NCBI GenBank assembly: GCA_907165275.2
Contig: CAJRBF020000017.1
Location: 1 to 64,000, forward strand
DNA length: 64,000 bases
Direction of reading: 5' to 3'
From: Zygaena filipendulae
Lineage: Eukaryota; Arthropoda; Insecta; Lepidoptera; Zygaenidae
Under the pieces are notes generated by a model. That model was not told the origin of the DNA. It saw only the letters and a program-made list of their open reading frames with translations, and made no database searches. Positions within the stretch are counted from its first letter, which is position 1. The number at the start of each line of letters is the position of its first letter. Positions 62,446-64,000 of the stretch are shown here, in pieces. The position numbers and the translations under genes are program-made.

Positions 62446-63300
62446 TCCCGACTAGTCCGGGAGCCAGGTGCAAATTTGGTTAATTATTTCCTCTCAAGAG
62501 ATAATTCGTGAGACGCATCAGAGTATAGTATTATAAAGCGTCGTGAAAGTCAGCTGATGCCCGGTTGGGGGGATGAGCGGGTGTAGCCTCCCACGCATGA
62601 AAAAAAAAAATACATTCACTGATTTCCTCTCAGTTGAAATTTTGTCAAATTGTAACTCATCTAATATCTCAACGAAAAAAAATAATCAGCTGGTTACAAC
62701 GTGGTGTATTGTACGTCAGCTGGTGTCTCGAACATGAAAAAAAAAAATTTATTTTCAGTGATTTCCTCTCAAACAAAAATTTACCTGATGATAGATTATA
62801 TGTAACTGTGGATAAATATATAGGTCAGCTGGCTGTATCTTGGTGGAAAAACCGTCAGCTGATACTTTGAAAGTTATTACATAGGAGTTAGGCAGGAGCA
62901 TCTACTGTCAATTTAAATACATCAGCTGACTAGCTTTTCCTCGACTTATTGCTAGCTGATTTTTTTTATTTATCGCATCAGTATATTAACAATCAACTCA
63001 CAAATTTTCATCTGGGAGGAAATGACGTATCTTTAACCCCTGACAAGCACACATCTAAACCGTATACCTCTTTAGGCATTGAAGGTGAAAAGTACCCAAC
63101 ATATTTCATTTTCAAATATCTTGATCTCTAATAAAGTTAGAGATTTTTTTTTTTTTTAAATTAAAGCTCAAAAAATTCTCTACAAAATAGATATAATATT
63201 AAATTAATTAGTGCCAATTAAAAGAGATAAAAATACTATCGAAGTTTAAATATACACAAAGAATTCTAACGAAATAAAATTTTGAGGTGGGTACTTTTTA
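62446..63300. repeat. Repeat-rich stretch with GTCAGCTG and GATTTCCTCTCA words
   Basis: CATGAAAAAAAAAAA...CA-TGATTTCCTCTCA occurs at 62597 and 62734; GTCAGCTG at 62551, 62697, 62823 and 62856. Looks like subterminal repeats of a non-autonomous DNA element. No gene. Confidence 0.5.
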
Positions 63301-63589
63301 CCCAGTGTGGTTGTCAGGGGTTAATTATTATCGTTATTATAATTATTGTATAAATTGTTAGATATATTTATATTTTAATAAATTATGATCGTTCATACTT
63401 TTTGAGTTTTTAACATGTTACACTGAGAAAAAAAAATACTTTTAGTCAATTACCAATTTCTTGCTTCAAGAAACTCGCTAACGATCAAATATTCAATTAT
63501 TAATAATTATTAATTTCTGAAGAGAAGAGCATCAATATTTATCTGTGGATAATAGATAAACAAAAGAATAGCTTTATTTAAATTAAGTA
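63301..63589. other. AT-rich, nothing supported
   Basis: Long A/T runs and ATTAATAATTATTAAT-type inverse words; no gene or RNA. Confidence 0.4.
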
Positions 63590-63745
63590 AAAATTATTAT
63601 GGAAAAAAGTCGAAAAAAAATCATCGAGTAAAAGTCGATTCTAATCGATTCAAGAGAGGCTCAACTCGATTCTGAAAAGTCGATTATTTTCTGATAAAAG
63701 TCGATTTTTGACTAAAGTCAGAGTCGACTTTCCTATCCCTATAGA
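63590..63745. repeat. AGTCGATT repeat array, possible hAT-like end
   Basis: AGTCGA(T/A) occurs at 63609, 63636, 63679, 63705 and 63722 or near; the stretch ends TCGACTTTCCTATCCCTATA, whose inverse TAGGGATAGGAAAGTCGA is like hAT ends. No matching left end found. Confidence 0.45.
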
Positions 63746-63821
63746 ATAGACGAGCAAACTTCATCAGTCGAAAAGAATATTCAAGAAGCATTCTTATAGC
63801 AAATGTTAAAAATCAATAAAA

Positions 63822-64000
63822 ATGTCTAATGTAACGCCTTTTTGCGTTTTTTGCAAAAAAAAAACACTTTCTTCTCAGTTAAAGTCATTCAGTGAAGATA
63901 ATCTCATTAAGTGTAGTGCTATATTGAGTGTTCGAAAAAATAATAAACTCATTGGACACGAGACTGTACTTCCTACAGAACGAAATTATTTTCAACTCTA
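63822..64000 (+). CDS. Unidentified protein N-terminus, runs off the window
   Basis: ATG at 63822 opens a frame of 59 codons to the window end without stop: a CxxC finger start (TPFCVFCKKKT), then FSEDNLIKCSAILSVRKNNK. Words like this open large transposon-encoded ORFs in insects that continue with a H-C-rich part, but I cannot name the family. Upstream is repeat DNA. Confidence 0.5.
   Translation, partial: MSNVTPFCVFCKKKTLSSQLKSFSEDNLIKCSAILSVRKNNKLIGHETVLPTERNYFQL

Overview
This is AT-rich eukaryotic DNA, almost certainly from a moth or butterfly. The signs are a mag-type LTR retrotransposon, retroposon tails made of CAAAT/GAATT-type units, the GTAGGTACCTAC-like words common in Lepidoptera, a lepidopteran-style retroposon 3' end, and Polinton/adintovirus-type genes. 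I see no bacterial features. Except for an IAP-like gene and one spliced gene of unknown function, nearly everything is mobile or virus-derived DNA, much of it nested. ORF predictions that begin with TTG or GTG are not trustworthy here, so I moved starts to ATG where I could.

Layout. 1-3343: left-truncated Ty3/Gypsy element on the minus strand with an open gag-pol frame but an altered RT catalytic motif. 3371-5932: broken BEL/Pao pol and a putative 3' LTR. 5940-7225: scrambled Gypsy pol fragment with a retroposon insertion. 7226-18366: one PHD-finger non-LTR element, split by a complete mag-like LTR element (7392-14073, 5-bp target duplication, identical LTRs, itself split by a 2.3-kb solo LTR with a 4-bp target duplication), a short retroposon tail, a MITE-like insert and a mariner. 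18748-21173: degenerate Helitron-like gene with 11 copies of a 19-residue repeat. 21205-22713: 3' part of an I-clade LINE on the minus strand.

13752-22713 and 22714-about 31653 form a nearly identical head-to-tail duplication of about 9 kb. Copy 2 alone carries a 1283-bp piggyBac-like element, and copy 2 alone has lost most of the mariner. The I-clade LINE continues beyond copy 2 to about 34440. 34440-36500 holds repeats, including a 184-bp-arm palindrome.

37571-52811 is the most interesting block. It has a one-BIR/one-RING IAP gene bracketed by direct repeats, a four-exon gene of unknown function whose second intron holds a clean 1805-bp non-autonomous hAT-like element, and then an endogenous Polinton/adintovirus-like element. 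That element has protein-primed DNA polymerase B on plus, and on the opposite strand a tight gene cluster: RNase H-fold-like protein, major capsid-like protein, basic core-like protein, penton-like protein, adenain-like protease, phospholipase A2-domain protein, chromodomain integrase, fibre-like protein and a truncated conserved protein. I see no packaging ATPase. Its right end is truncated and abuts a retroposon tail inside a Gypsy protease gene.

52823-62445 is a pile of further Gypsy and BEL pieces (two related gag copies, tRNA-like LTRs, integrase fragments) and a 3-kb repeat-bounded unit with a transposase remnant. 62446-64000 is repeat-rich and ends in an open, unidentified CxxC protein that runs off the window.

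The genes do not form one pathway. The LTR elements and LINEs are mostly dead (stops, frameshifts, nested insertions). The Polinton-like cluster keeps long open frames with visible catalytic motifs, and the IAP gene is intact.
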